A DNA stretch of 64,000 bases from the NCBI GenBank assembly GCA_029248335.1, contig JAQWJM010000014.1:1-64000 (forward strand), written 5' to 3'. The notes below the pieces were generated by a model. That model saw only the letters and a program-made list of their open reading frames with translations. It searched no databases and was not told the DNA's origin. Both the position numbers and the translations under genes were made by a program. Of this stretch, positions 1 through 8,377 are shown one piece after another (the first letter of the stretch is position 1; every line of letters begins with the position of its first letter). This stretch comes from UBA12014 sp029248335. Lineage in GTDB: Bacteria > Planctomycetota > Phycisphaerae > Phycisphaerales > SM1A02.

Positions 1-1107
1 TCGAACACGCCGCGTCGCGCTCCCGACGCCATCACCGCAGGCACCACGCTCCGTGGGGCGCGCCGCGATGCCGCGATCCTCGTGACCGGCGCCGGTGGCG
101 AGATGGGCCACGGGCTTCTCGAGTCCTTCGCGAGCGAGCGCCGCGAACGGGCGGCCGCGGGCGAGACGTTCCCGGCGGTGATCGCGATCGACCTTCGGGA
201 ACTTCCGGCGTCGCATCGAAGCCTGTGCGACGAAGCGTTCACCGGTGACGTCTGCGACGAGAAGATGCTGGAGCGACTGCTCGCGTCCTACGAGATCGGT
301 GCGATCTACCACCTCGCGGCCCTGCTCTCGACCAGAAGCGAGTTCGTGCCGGAGATCGCCCACGGAGTCAACGTCGGCGGCACGCTGAACCTGCTGCGGA
401 TCGCCGCGGAAGAGGCCGCGAACAACGGGCGGCCGGTCCAGTTCTTCTTTCCGAGTTCGATCGCGGCCTACGGACTGCCCGATCTCGACGCCAAGTCCGC
501 CGCGGGACCGGTCGAAGAGGATCGGTTCCTCCAGCCGCACACCATGTACGGCTGCAACAAGATCGCCGGCGAGAACCTCGGGAACTACTACGCCCATCAC
601 TACCGCAAGCTCGCGTCGGATCGGATGGAGTTCCCCGTGGACTTCCGGTCGATCCGCTTCCCGGGGATCATCTCGGCGGACACCGTGCCGAGCGGCGGCA
701 CCAGCGACTACGGTCCGGAGATGCTCCACGCCGCTGCCCGCGGCGAATCCTACGCCTGCTTCGTCCGGCCCGACGCCCGCATCCCGTTCATGACCATGCC
801 CGAGGCGGTCGCGGCGATCCGCGGATTGATGGCGGCCCCTCGATCCGAACTGTCCCGCGTGGTCTACAACGTCCAGTCCTTCGCCCCCTCCGCCGAGGAG
901 TTCCTGTTGGAGGTTCGGAAGCACTTCCCGGACGCGGAGACCGGATTCGAACCGGATCTCGCCCGGCAGTCGATCATCGACAGCTGGCCGGCCTCCTGCG
1001 ACGACGCCACCGCCCGCGCGGACTGGGGCTGGTCGCCGACCTACGATCTCGCGTCCGCATTCGACGACTATCTCGTTCCGCGGATCCGGGCCAGGTACGA
1101 ATCCTGA
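1..1107 (+). CDS. tdh: L-threonine 3-dehydrogenase, SDR type (5' end outside window)
   Basis: NAD-dependent oxidation of L-threonine to 2-amino-3-ketobutyrate, the first step of threonine breakdown to glycine. The frame is open from base 1 with no ATG, GTG or TTG before the GTG at 82. That GTG lies inside the Rossmann strand (ILVTGAGGEMG), so the true start is upstream of the window. The SDR catalytic pair YxxxK is seen as Tyr at 547 and Lys at 559. The stretch around 655-790 (RFPGII, PSGGTSDYGPEM, CFVRPD) is characteristic of the short-chain Tdh subfamily rather than UDP-sugar epimerases. It is followed 34 bp later by kbl, whose product uses the unstable ketobutyrate, so an operon is very likely. 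Confidence 0.88.
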   Translation, partial: SNTPRRAPDAITAGTTLRGARRDAAILVTGAGGEMGHGLLESFASERRERAAAGETFPAVIAIDLRELPASHRSLCDEAFTGDVCDEKMLERLLASYEIGAIYHLAALLSTRSEFVPEIAHGVNVGGTLNLLRIAAEEAANNGRPVQFFFPSSIAAYGLPDLDAKSAAGPVEEDRFLQPHTMYGCNKIAGENLGNYYAHHYRKLASDRMEFPVDFRSIRFPGIISADTVPSGGTSDYGPEMLHAAARGESYACFVRPDARIPFMTMPEAVAAIRGLMAAPRSELSRVVYNVQSFAPSAEEFLLEVRKHFPDAETGFEPDLARQSIIDSWPASCDDATARADWGWSPTYDLASAFDDYLVPRIRARYES

Positions 1108-1141
1108 TCCGCACTCGAATCCTCAACCCCGGTCAGCATCC

Positions 1142-2365
1142 ATGAGCACCATCGACACCAACGACCTCTTCGCCGATCGAACCCGATCGGTCCTCGCCGA
1201 CCTGGAGAACAGCGGGCAGCTCAAGCGTCTCCAGACGATCGAGGGCCCCATGGACGCCATGGTCCGACTGCAGGGCCACGGCGAGGTCGTCTGTCTCTGT
1301 TCGAACAACTACCTCGGGCTCGCCAACCATCCCGACGTGGTGGAAGCGGGCATCGACGGGCTGCGCCGATACGGCGCGGGCACCGCGAGCGTCCGCTTCA
1401 TCTGCGGCACGTTCGACTGCCACCACCGGCTCGAAGCGCGGATCGCCGACCTCCACGGCATGGAGGCGTCATACACCTTCACCAGCTGCTGGAACGCGAA
1501 CGAGGCGATCTTCGCGACGCTGTGCGAGCCCGGCGACCTGATCATCTCCGACGCCCTGAACCACGCCTCGATCATCGACGGCGTGCGTCTCGCCTCGGTG
1601 ATCAAGAAGGGCGTCCACAAGACGGTCTACCGCCACAACGACTTCGATCACCTCCGCGAGCGACTGGAGGCCGCGAAGGCGAATCCGGAGGTGAACGGTC
1701 AGATCTGGCTCGTCACCGACGGTGTCTTCAGCATGGAAGGCGACATCGCGGACCTGCCGACGCTCCGGGCGATCTGCGACGAGTACGACGCGAAATTGAT
1801 CGTCGACGACAGTCACGGAACCGGCGTGATGGGCAGGACCGGTCGCGGAACCCACGAACACTGGGGGATCCCGGGCGACCGGATCGATCTCTTCACCAGC
1901 ACCCTCGGCAAGGCGCTCGGTGGCGGTGCGGGTGGATACATGGCCGGCTCGCGGGAGATGATCGACCTGATGATCCAGCGAGGTCGACCGACCCTGTTCT
2001 CCAATGCGTTGCCGGCGACCGTGGCCTGCAGCGCGGACAAGGCGATCGAGATCCTGATGACCGAACCGGAGCGGGTCGCCCGGCTCCGCGACAACGTGGC
2101 GTACGCCCGTGACGGGATCCGACGCGTGGGATTCGACGTGCTCGAAAGCCCGACCGCGATCCTGCCGATCATCGTCCACGACACCGCCAAGGCCATCGCG
2201 ATGAGCAAGCGACTTCTCGAACTCGGCGTCTTCGTGATCGGCTTCGGCTACCCGGTGGTGCCCGAGGGCGAGGCGAGGCTTCGCTGCCAGATCTCCGCAG
2301 CCCACGAGAAGTCGCATCTCGACACCTTCATCAAGCAGCTCGAAGTCCTGAAGGCGGAGTTCTGA
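1142..2365 (+). CDS. kbl: 2-amino-3-ketobutyrate CoA ligase (glycine C-acetyltransferase)
   Basis: PLP-dependent cleavage of 2-amino-3-ketobutyrate with CoA to glycine and acetyl-CoA. The 407-residue length is close to that of the alpha-oxoamine synthase family. Visible motifs are CSNNYLGLANHP near residue 52, the cofactor-contacting DDSHGTG near residue 221, and the PLP lysine in STLGKALGGG (Lys257). The neighbouring tdh supports Kbl over the related enzymes BioF, HemA or SPT, which share this fold. No clear Shine-Dalgarno precedes the ATG, so expression probably depends on readthrough from tdh. Confidence 0.93.
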   Translation: MSTIDTNDLFADRTRSVLADLENSGQLKRLQTIEGPMDAMVRLQGHGEVVCLCSNNYLGLANHPDVVEAGIDGLRRYGAGTASVRFICGTFDCHHRLEARIADLHGMEASYTFTSCWNANEAIFATLCEPGDLIISDALNHASIIDGVRLASVIKKGVHKTVYRHNDFDHLRERLEAAKANPEVNGQIWLVTDGVFSMEGDIADLPTLRAICDEYDAKLIVDDSHGTGVMGRTGRGTHEHWGIPGDRIDLFTSTLGKALGGGAGGYMAGSREMIDLMIQRGRPTLFSNALPATVACSADKAIEILMTEPERVARLRDNVAYARDGIRRVGFDVLESPTAILPIIVHDTAKAIAMSKRLLELGVFVIGFGYPVVPEGEARLRCQISAAHEKSHLDTFIKQLEVLKAEF

Positions 2366-2410
2366 GTCCGGTCGACCACCAGCCCACGGCGGAAGCGATA
2401 CCCCGGACAT

Positions 2411-2447
2411 GAACGCGGCCCCGATCCAGTGGATCAGGGCCGCGTTC
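2411..2447. terminator. Bidirectional hairpin between convergent genes
   Basis: A 17-bp inverted repeat with one mismatched position (arms start GAACGCGGCC and end GGCCGCGTTC) has a 3-nt loop. It sits between the kbl stop (2365) and the stop of the PDZ gene on the other strand (2482). No U tract follows; the hairpin is followed by GTCGTTCG, as in the hairpin at 6137. Terminator role is inferred from position and symmetry. Confidence 0.7.
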
Positions 2448-2481
2448 GTCGTTCGTGATCGAATCGTTGGGGGGGATCGGA

Positions 2482-3843
2482 TCAGTCGCGATCATCGTCC
2501 CGCATGCGGTCTTCTTCTTCGCGGTCGCGGTCCCGGTCCGGCCCGCCTTCCGACATCATCTGGCGGATCGCCTGTTCGAGCCGGTCGACGCGTTCGTTGA
2601 GGCGACGGTTCTCCTCGGCGAGCCGCTGGTGCTGTTCCGCGAACCGCTGCAGCGTCTCCCGCAGCTTCCGACCGGATTCCCCGAGACTGCGCTGGAACTC
2701 CATGCCGCGCTCGCGGAGTTCGAGATCGCGTTCCCGGAACATCATCTCGGTCTCGCGGTGGCCCTCGTCCTGTCGCTCCACGACCCGCTGGAGCTCGCGT
2801 TCGAACGCCGCGGCGAACTCGTTCAGCCGGTCGTCGCTCATCTCCGCGAATTCATGCATGCGGTGATCGGCCTCCTCGGCCCAGTGTCCGGATCGTTCCG
2901 CCATCTCCTCCATCCACCCCGCGGTCTCGTGGTGAGCCTCCTCCATCATCGCTTCGACGTGTCGGAACATCTCCTCCCACGGTCCTTCATGGCGGTCATG
3001 ACGGTCGTCGTCGTGATCGAAGTCGCGGTCGTCTCGAAACTCCTCGTCGAGATCGATGTCGAACTCCATGGACACCTGGTCTTCGTCGTCACCGAAGCGG
3101 TCGGCGATCATCTCCCGGATCATGGCCTCCATCTCCCGGGCGAACGTCGCCATCGAATCCGGATCCCGGCGTTCGCGATCCTCGTCGCGGAACCCGCCGT
3201 CGGGCTCCCCGGCACCGAGCGTCGGTGCGAGCGTCAGGATCCTGCCTTCGCGACGGACCTTCAGTCGCACCCGGTCACCCGGCGACCGCTCCGAGATCGT
3301 CTGCGCCAGGGTCGACGCATCCACCCGCCCCATGTCCCCGCGTTCTCCGCCGATCGCGAAGATCACATCGCCTTCGCGGAGTCCGACACGGGCCGCGGCG
3401 GTGTCGGGCATGACATCGGCGACCTGCACGCCATCCTCGACATCCGCCATCGAGATCCCCAGCATCGCACTCGGCGGTTCGGCGCCCATCACCACCACCG
3501 CGCCGGACCGTCCGGGACCGGGTTCGTCGGTCGGGGACATTCCCTGAAGCGCGGCCGCGGGCATCGGGAATCTTCGGATCCCACCCTCGTCGTCCACGAG
3601 GATCATCATCCCGCTCGCCTCGTCCATGCGGACTTCGCCGGCATGTCGTTCGCCATTGATCACGACCACGGAATCCCCATCCGTCGTGACGACCTCGATC
3701 GTCTTCGTCTCGACGCGCGGCGGGTCGCCGGCGTCGGGGGACGACGCGACGCAGCCCAGGGTCATGGCGGAGATGACTCCCAGCCCGAGGGTCATCCTGG
3801 AGATGAAGCGGGGATGAACGGCGGATCTCGTGAATGCACGCAT
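2482..3843 (-). CDS. PDZ-domain lipoprotein with long charged coiled coil
   Basis: Exported protein of unknown function. The start is set at the ATG at 3843 because AGGAG lies 10 nt upstream; an upstream in-frame start at 3912 has no such site. Residues 17-31 form a hydrophobic signal ending in TLGC, an imperfect lipobox (Cys31). A PDZ domain spans about residues 124-210 (MLGISMADVEDG, VGLREGDVIFAIGG). From about residue 265 to the C-terminus the chain is highly charged and coiled-coil-like, ending in an Asp/Arg-rich tail. There is no protease domain, so this is a PDZ scaffold and not a DegP/HtrA enzyme. A 12-bp tandem repeat overlaps the ribosome-binding region. Confidence 0.8.
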   Translation of the reverse strand: MRAFTRSAVHPRFISRMTLGLGVISAMTLGCVASSPDAGDPPRVETKTIEVVTTDGDSVVVINGERHAGEVRMDEASGMMILVDDEGGIRRFPMPAAALQGMSPTDEPGPGRSGAVVVMGAEPPSAMLGISMADVEDGVQVADVMPDTAAARVGLREGDVIFAIGGERGDMGRVDASTLAQTISERSPGDRVRLKVRREGRILTLAPTLGAGEPDGGFRDEDRERRDPDSMATFAREMEAMIREMIADRFGDDEDQVSMEFDIDLDEEFRDDRDFDHDDDRHDRHEGPWEEMFRHVEAMMEEAHHETAGWMEEMAERSGHWAEEADHRMHEFAEMSDDRLNEFAAAFERELQRVVERQDEGHRETEMMFRERDLELRERGMEFQRSLGESGRKLRETLQRFAEQHQRLAEENRRLNERVDRLEQAIRQMMSEGGPDRDRDREEEDRMRDDDRD

Positions 3844-3999
3844 GTCGGGAAGCTCCTGATCTTGTTCCTGGTCTTGTCCGGGAGGGTCGCTCCGAGCCGA
3901 TCGGCCGTTCACGGGCGGAACGACAGCCGAAACCCTCGATCACATGATCGTTGTTCCGGACGGCGAACGCGAGGTTTCATCCACGGATGGAGATTTTCG

Positions 4000-5097
4000 T
4001 CAGGAAACGCTGATGCTGGGCATCTGAAGCTTGCCCTGCATCGAGGCCATGGAGATCCGGGAGGCGGTCTGGGTGACCATGGCGTCGAAGGACTTCGCGA
4101 GCCCGGGGTCGTTCCAGTTCGCGGTCGGATCGCCGAGATCGGAATTCACCCGCAGGGCGGGGGTGATCGGGACGCCACCGAGGAAGGGCAGTCCGAGTTC
4201 CTGGGCGAGCGTCTCCGCGCCGCCTCGGCCGAAGAGATCGTATTCCTTGCCGTCGTCACCGACGAAGTAGCTCATGTTCTCGACGATCCCCAGGACTTCG
4301 ACGCCGAGTCCCTCGAACATCTTGACGGCGCGACGGGCGTCGTCCTGCGCGACCTTCTGAGGCGTGCACACGACGATCGCGCCGGTCAGCGGAAGCAGCT
4401 GGGCGAGGGTGAGCGGCACGTCACCGGTGCCCGGAGGAAGATCGACCACGAGGTAGTCCAGTTCGTCCCACTCCGTCTGGAGCGCGAGTTGCTTGAACGC
4501 GCCGTGGGCCATCGGGCCGCGCCAGACGAGCGCCTTGTCCGGTTCGACCAGCTTGCCGATCGTCATGGACTTGATGCCGTGGGATTCGAACGGCATCAGC
4601 ATCGAACCGCGGGCGGTGACTTCCGCGTCGCCGAGGCCGAGCATGGTCGGGAGCGAGGGGCCGTAGATGTCGCCGTCGAGCAGGCCCACCCGCGCCCCGT
4701 GGCGGGCGAGGCCCACGGCGAGGTTGGTGGAGATCGTGCTCTTGCCGACGCCGCCCTTGCCGGCACCGACCGCGACGATCTGGCGGACGCCGGGAAGCGG
4801 ACTGGATTCGTCGCGCGCCTTCTCGTTCGGCCGCCGGACGTCGGCGGTGAACTCGACGTCGATCACGTCCACGGGATGCCCGACCTCGCTCGCAGCGCCG
4901 CGAACCGCCGCTTCGATGTCCCCCTGGATCTTGTCCTTCATGGGACAGGCGGGTGTCGTCAGTTCGACGGTGATCATCACCCGTGCGCCGTCGACGTCGT
5001 GTCGCTTGACCATTCCAAGCGTGACGAGGTCCTTCCCGAGGTCGGGATCGCGGACGGTGCGGAGCGCTTCGAGAATGCGTTCTGGTGTGAGGGCCAT
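4000..5097 (-). CDS. mrp: Mrp/ApbC-type P-loop Fe-S carrier ATPase lacking CxxC
   Basis: Mrp/ApbC/NBP35 proteins are cytosolic ATPases that carry and deliver [4Fe-4S] clusters. Residues 1-90 form a MIP18/DUF59-type domain (TTPACPMKD near residue 48). Residues 108-125 hold the deviant Walker A GKGGVGKST (Lys114, Lys119), and DLPPGTGD near residue 219 is the family signature. The conserved C-terminal CxxC that bridges the cluster is missing: after VENMSYFV, where C-x-x-C normally sits, the protein reads GDDG at residues 280-283. The protein may therefore not hold a cluster in the usual way. The leader has a possible attenuator (5109-5144). The family call is firm; the activity is open. Confidence 0.9.
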   Translation of the reverse strand: MALTPERILEALRTVRDPDLGKDLVTLGMVKRHDVDGARVMITVELTTPACPMKDKIQGDIEAAVRGAASEVGHPVDVIDVEFTADVRRPNEKARDESSPLPGVRQIVAVGAGKGGVGKSTISTNLAVGLARHGARVGLLDGDIYGPSLPTMLGLGDAEVTARGSMLMPFESHGIKSMTIGKLVEPDKALVWRGPMAHGAFKQLALQTEWDELDYLVVDLPPGTGDVPLTLAQLLPLTGAIVVCTPQKVAQDDARRAVKMFEGLGVEVLGIVENMSYFVGDDGKEYDLFGRGGAETLAQELGLPFLGGVPITPALRVNSDLGDPTANWNDPGLAKSFDAMVTQTASRISMASMQGKLQMPSISVS

Positions 5098-5108
5098 CGG
5101 GTCGCCTG

Positions 5109-5144
5109 AAAAAAGGAGGGGCAGGAGCCTCCCGGATCGGGAGG
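5109..5144 (-). promoter_or_regulatory. Candidate attenuator in the mrp leader
   Basis: Read on the minus strand, a 7-bp hairpin (CCTCCCG, 3-nt loop, CGGGAGG) is followed by CTCCTGCC, CCTCC and six T. The GGAGG of the first hairpin can instead pair with the downstream CCTCC to form a 5-bp stem directly before the T6 run. The two folds exclude each other, as in transcription attenuators. The T run ends 11 nt before the mrp ATG. The terminator stem is short, so confidence is limited. Confidence 0.35.
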
Positions 5145-5199
5145 GGGGATTTCAAGGTCCGGAAACCAGTCGGTTCGGACGGGTCGGGACAAGGATCTC

Positions 5200-5215
5200 A
5201 CCTCCCGAGGGAGGT
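5200..5215. repeat. Inverted repeat ACCTCCC/GGGAGGT
   Basis: A perfect 7-bp inverted repeat with a 2-nt centre sits in the 256-bp divergent gap between mrp and the secreted protein at 5354. It shares the CCTCCC/GGGAGG arms with the hairpin at 5128-5144. It could be an operator pair or a second leader hairpin. Nothing else was recognised in this gap. Confidence 0.3.
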
Positions 5216-5353
5216 CAGTCGATCATGATACGACGAGCCGCGTCGGCGGCATGTTCGTTTCGCGGCATCTCCGTCGCGAGTTGCAACCGACTCGGATCTC
5301 GACCGTTTCCTTTCGGTCTCGGTCCCGTTCGAACGCCCAGGGAATCCACCGGC

Positions 5354-6094
5354 ATGAATCGACTCCTCCAGACGTCATTTCTCCTGATCGCCTCCGCGGT
5401 CCTCACCGGTGGTGCCGTCATCGCGGCCACGCCACCCAAGGGCGATGATTCCGTCTCCGGCCCCAAGGATCTCGGTCCGGGAAATCCCGCGCGGGCCGCC
5501 GGCACGGCGAAGCGGACGATCGACCCGGTTCGAAGCGGGGTGTCGGAGGCCGGCTGGCTCGACGCGCTGCGTCATGTGCGGGTCACGGAACTACAGGCCC
5601 CCCTGATCACGAAGATGGTCCGCACCTATCTCGAGCAGTCGAGGGTCTGGCGACAGACCATGGCGGCGGAACTCGACATGGTGGTCGCCGAGATCCGGCG
5701 GATCCGGGCGGCCGGTGGCGATATCCCTCCCGAGCTCTCGACCCGCGTCCGGATGATCCGGGGTGCGATGCCGAGGTGGAACGCGACGCAGCAACTGATC
5801 ATTTCGGAACTGACGCCGGTCCAGTTGGAGTCCCTGCTTCTCGAGATCGACCGATACAAGGCGATGCAGCTCGAGAAGCGGAAGGCGGAGAACCTTCGAC
5901 GTGCGACGAAGAACGCGAAGAAGGTCGAGTCCGCGGAGGGCGTCGGGCGACCGGTCGTGGTCGATTCCGCCGCGAAGGGCGCCGAGCCCGTCGCCCCGAA
6001 GCCGTGGGCCTTCGTCCAGTCGGAGGTGGTCACGCCGACCGATCCGACCGAGTCGGTCGAACCGACGGACGCCCCGGCGAAGGTCGACGCCTGA
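5354..6094 (+). CDS. Small secreted protein of unknown function
   Basis: The 246-residue protein has an N-terminal signal peptide (hydrophobic residues 4-24, likely cleavage after AVIA). The ATG at 5354 is preceded by AGGGA about 10 nt upstream, and the signal peptide starts exactly there. The mature part is helical and charged between about residues 70 and 185, with few cysteines. It ends in a Pro/Thr/Val-rich tail that looks disordered. No enzymatic motif was recognised. The gene is monocistronic: divergent from mrp and closed by the hairpin at 6137. Confidence 0.75.
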   Translation: MNRLLQTSFLLIASAVLTGGAVIAATPPKGDDSVSGPKDLGPGNPARAAGTAKRTIDPVRSGVSEAGWLDALRHVRVTELQAPLITKMVRTYLEQSRVWRQTMAAELDMVVAEIRRIRAAGGDIPPELSTRVRMIRGAMPRWNATQQLIISELTPVQLESLLLEIDRYKAMQLEKRKAENLRRATKNAKKVESAEGVGRPVVVDSAAKGAEPVAPKPWAFVQSEVVTPTDPTESVEPTDAPAKVDA

Positions 6095-6136
6095 TCGGGG
6101 CGCGACCCGTTCGAAGTCGGCATCCTGCATGAAAAG

Positions 6137-6170
6137 AACGACCGCCCCGGTTCGCACCGGGGCGGTCGTC
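6137..6170. terminator. Bidirectional hairpin between convergent genes
   Basis: A perfect inverted repeat of about 13 bp (ACGACCGCCCCGG and its complement) with a 6-nt loop lies between the stop at 6094 and the convergent stop at 6196. It has no long T run on either strand. Confidence 0.7.
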
Positions 6171-6195
6171 GTTCGATCCGTTCGATCCGGTCGGC

Positions 6196-7242
6196 TCAGC
6201 CGCCGCCCGCGACGATGATGTCGTCGTATTCGCGAATGACCGTCGGGGTGCCGTTGGCGGCACTGCCCACGATGTCGGTGACCGGGCTGCTCGGTCCGCC
6301 GGGCCCGTCCTCCACGCTGAAGAAGATTCCGTCGTTTCCGGCGGAGATCACGATGTATTCGCCTCGAGGCGCGCCGGACTGCGGCTGGCGGGCGGCGCCG
6401 ATCGCGGGCGTTCGAATGATCTGGGCGAACGTGTCCTCGCGCGGCGTCGCCGAACTGGTGGTGGTCTTGTTGAGGATGCTGCCGGCGGTGTTGTCGGCGG
6501 TCTGGTCCTGCGAGAGATCACCGAGGGCGGTCGCATTCAGGACGCGAGCCTGGCTCGCGAGCGAGAACTGCGTCGACCGGACGTCCTGGCCGACCATCGG
6601 GCCGTTGGCACGGAGCCGGCGGGCGTACATCAGGGGATTGCCCCAGGAGTCGAGGACGGTCGGGAGGAACTTGATCTCTTCAAGGACGCCGCTGTCGTCG
6701 GCGTCGTACTTGACCGCGGCGAACTGGGAACCCTTCGGACTGAAGAACGGGGCGTACCGCTTGCCCTGGACGAAGGGCCCGTCGCCGACGGCACCGGCGT
6801 AGACGGCGATGTCGAAGTTGCCGTTCGGCCCGTTGAAGGTGATCACCGTGCCCTGCTGTCCGGGCTCCTCGGGATCGAAGTCGATGCTCGCGAGATTGTC
6901 GTAGGCGACCCCGTTGATGTAGATCGGGAGCTCGTCGCCTCGAACCGCGCCGCCGGAAAGATGGAGCACGGCGTTTTCCATCGGCGAGATCTGCGGATCC
7001 GCAGCGAGCACCTCTTCAGGCACGATGCCGGGGTAGTAGCCGAACTGCTGGGCGAACGCGTCGCACGCCTTGGCGAACTCCTCCATGACGGAGGTCGTCT
7101 CGGTGACGCGTGCCTTCTCCCGGACCTTGCCGAGGGCCGGCAGCAGGATTCCGATCAGGAGGGTGATGATGCCGATCACGACGAGCAACTCGGTGATCGT
7201 GAAGGCTCGACGGAGAAGGGAGCGATGGGGAGTGCGGCTCAT
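6196..7242 (-). CDS. Prepilin-like protein with N-terminal methylation motif
   Basis: Type IV pilin/type II pseudopilin-like protein, exported and processed by a prepilin peptidase. The N-terminus has a short basic leader and then RRAFTITELLVV. Cleavage would be between Ala13 and Phe14, with the conserved Glu at mature position 5 (Glu18), followed by a hydrophobic helix to about residue 38. Ala replaces the usual Gly at -1. The remaining 300 residues are longer than a classical pilin, as often seen in planctomycete pseudopilin-like families. GAGG lies 8 nt before the ATG. No other pilus or secretion gene is nearby, so the partner machinery must be elsewhere. Confidence 0.82.
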   Translation of the reverse strand: MSRTPHRSLLRRAFTITELLVVIGIITLLIGILLPALGKVREKARVTETTSVMEEFAKACDAFAQQFGYYPGIVPEEVLAADPQISPMENAVLHLSGGAVRGDELPIYINGVAYDNLASIDFDPEEPGQQGTVITFNGPNGNFDIAVYAGAVGDGPFVQGKRYAPFFSPKGSQFAAVKYDADDSGVLEEIKFLPTVLDSWGNPLMYARRLRANGPMVGQDVRSTQFSLASQARVLNATALGDLSQDQTADNTAGSILNKTTTSSATPREDTFAQIIRTPAIGAARQPQSGAPRGEYIVISAGNDGIFFSVEDGPGGPSSPVTDIVGSAANGTPTVIREYDDIIVAGGG

Positions 7243-7285
7243 GCGAATCCTCGGCTGGTTACCGACCGATGGGCGGACCGATCAA

Positions 7286-7308
7286 GTCCGATCGACCGTC
7301 GATCGGAC
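7286..7308. repeat. 23-bp palindrome upstream of the prepilin gene
   Basis: Two 11-bp arms (GTCCGATCGAC and its exact complement) flank one central base, 44 bp upstream of the prepilin start. This geometry fits a dimeric regulator's operator at least as well as an RNA hairpin. The rest of the 260-bp gap to trmL holds nothing else recognisable. Confidence 0.45.
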
Positions 7309-7502
7309 CGCCTCGACGACGATGTCGAGGCCGTTGGTTCAACTCGATTCGTTCGGCGGACGTTTCGTCGGCCGAGCAGTCCGCGCGGCGACCCCGGCAG
7401 CGGGATCGGATCCTCGCCACGCTCGTCCGAGAGAAGCATACGTCCTCGGGTGCCGATGGAGTTGCGTGAACAGGCCGGATTGATGGGAATCCCTGGTCCT
7501 GC

Positions 7503-8039
7503 TCATCCCCCCGGCACGCTTTCGGACCCCGGGACGCCCGAATCCGGCCTTGCTCGCAATTGCCGCAGGCCCTCGTAGACCACCACTGCGACGGTGGTGG
7601 CGAGATTCAGGCTTCGAATGCCGGGGGCGTCGATCATCGGAAGGGTGAGGACTCGATCCGCACCGTGGGTCGCTTCGAAGTCCCGAGTGAAATCGGGGCC
7701 GACGCCTTCGCTCTCGCGTCCGAAGATCAGTCGATCCCCGGGTTCGAACGTCGCATCCCAGACCGGCCGTCCTCGACGCGCGGTGAGCAGCCAGGATCCA
7801 CCACCGACGGTCTGATCGCAGTCGGCCCATGAATCGTGTTCGACGCAGTCCACCTGCGACCAGTAGTCGAGCCCCGCCCGACGCAGGGCCTTCTCGCCCA
7901 TGTCGAAGCCGATGGGATGCACGACGTGCAGCCGGCAGCCGGTGGCCGCCGCGGTCCGGCCGATGTTGCCGGTGTTGTTCGGGATCTCCGGGTTGAGGAG
8001 GACGATCTCGAAGTGGGGATGGGGACGGGCGGCGGCCAT
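7503..8039 (-). CDS. trmL: tRNA (cytidine/uridine-34 2'-O)-methyltransferase, SPOUT family
   Basis: Methylates the ribose of the wobble base (C34/U34) in leucine tRNAs using SAM. The 178-residue length is near the usual ~155. The three SPOUT signatures are present in order: NNTGNIGRT near residue 20, FGRESEGV near residue 109 and IRSLNLATT near residue 144, which form the trefoil-knot SAM site. The start at 8039 is chosen because GAGGAGG lies 9 nt upstream and the protein then aligns with the family N-terminus; longer in-frame extensions are Pro/Arg-rich junk. The C-terminal ~20 residues are an extension. Confidence 0.9.
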   Translation of the reverse strand: MAAARPHPHFEIVLLNPEIPNNTGNIGRTAAATGCRLHVVHPIGFDMGEKALRRAGLDYWSQVDCVEHDSWADCDQTVGGGSWLLTARRGRPVWDATFEPGDRLIFGRESEGVGPDFTRDFEATHGADRVLTLPMIDAPGIRSLNLATTVAVVVYEGLRQLRARPDSGVPGSESVPGG

Positions 8040-8377
8040 GAGCGGCGTCCTCCTCGGAAACCGGCGGGGGAGCGAGCGAAAACGAAGGAACGGGGGAGGG
8101 GGGCGATCGTATCCGAGACGGGAACCCACGCGAATTCTCGATTCGATCGACGTCGGAGGCGTCCATGTTCGGGGGCCGTTCTTCGATCGGTGGGAAAATG
8201 ACGACTTCGAGGTCGCCGAATCCCGGTGGGACCCTAGACTGGAGAGGAAACGAGGTCTCCCGTCGGAACGGGTTCCTTCGGCGTGCATTCTCGTTCGAGT
8301 CCAGATCGCCATCGCGGATGCGAGGGTTGGGTCGACTCCCCGGACCGCTTCGGCGGTCGCAGAAACGGGAGCTCGCC
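8040..8377. other. Divergent intergenic region trmL / EF-G-like
   Basis: This 338-bp non-coding gap contains a TAGACT box at about 8234 that could be a -10 for the EF-G-like gene, giving a leader of roughly 135 nt. No good -35 was seen, and no ORF with a ribosome-binding site was recognised. Confidence 0.4.

Noticed and set aside
2455..5109. 884-residue plus-strand open frame
   Set aside because: It lies antisense to the PDZ gene and mrp, which have clear motifs and ribosome-binding sites. The long frame is a by-product of high GC in the third codon position.
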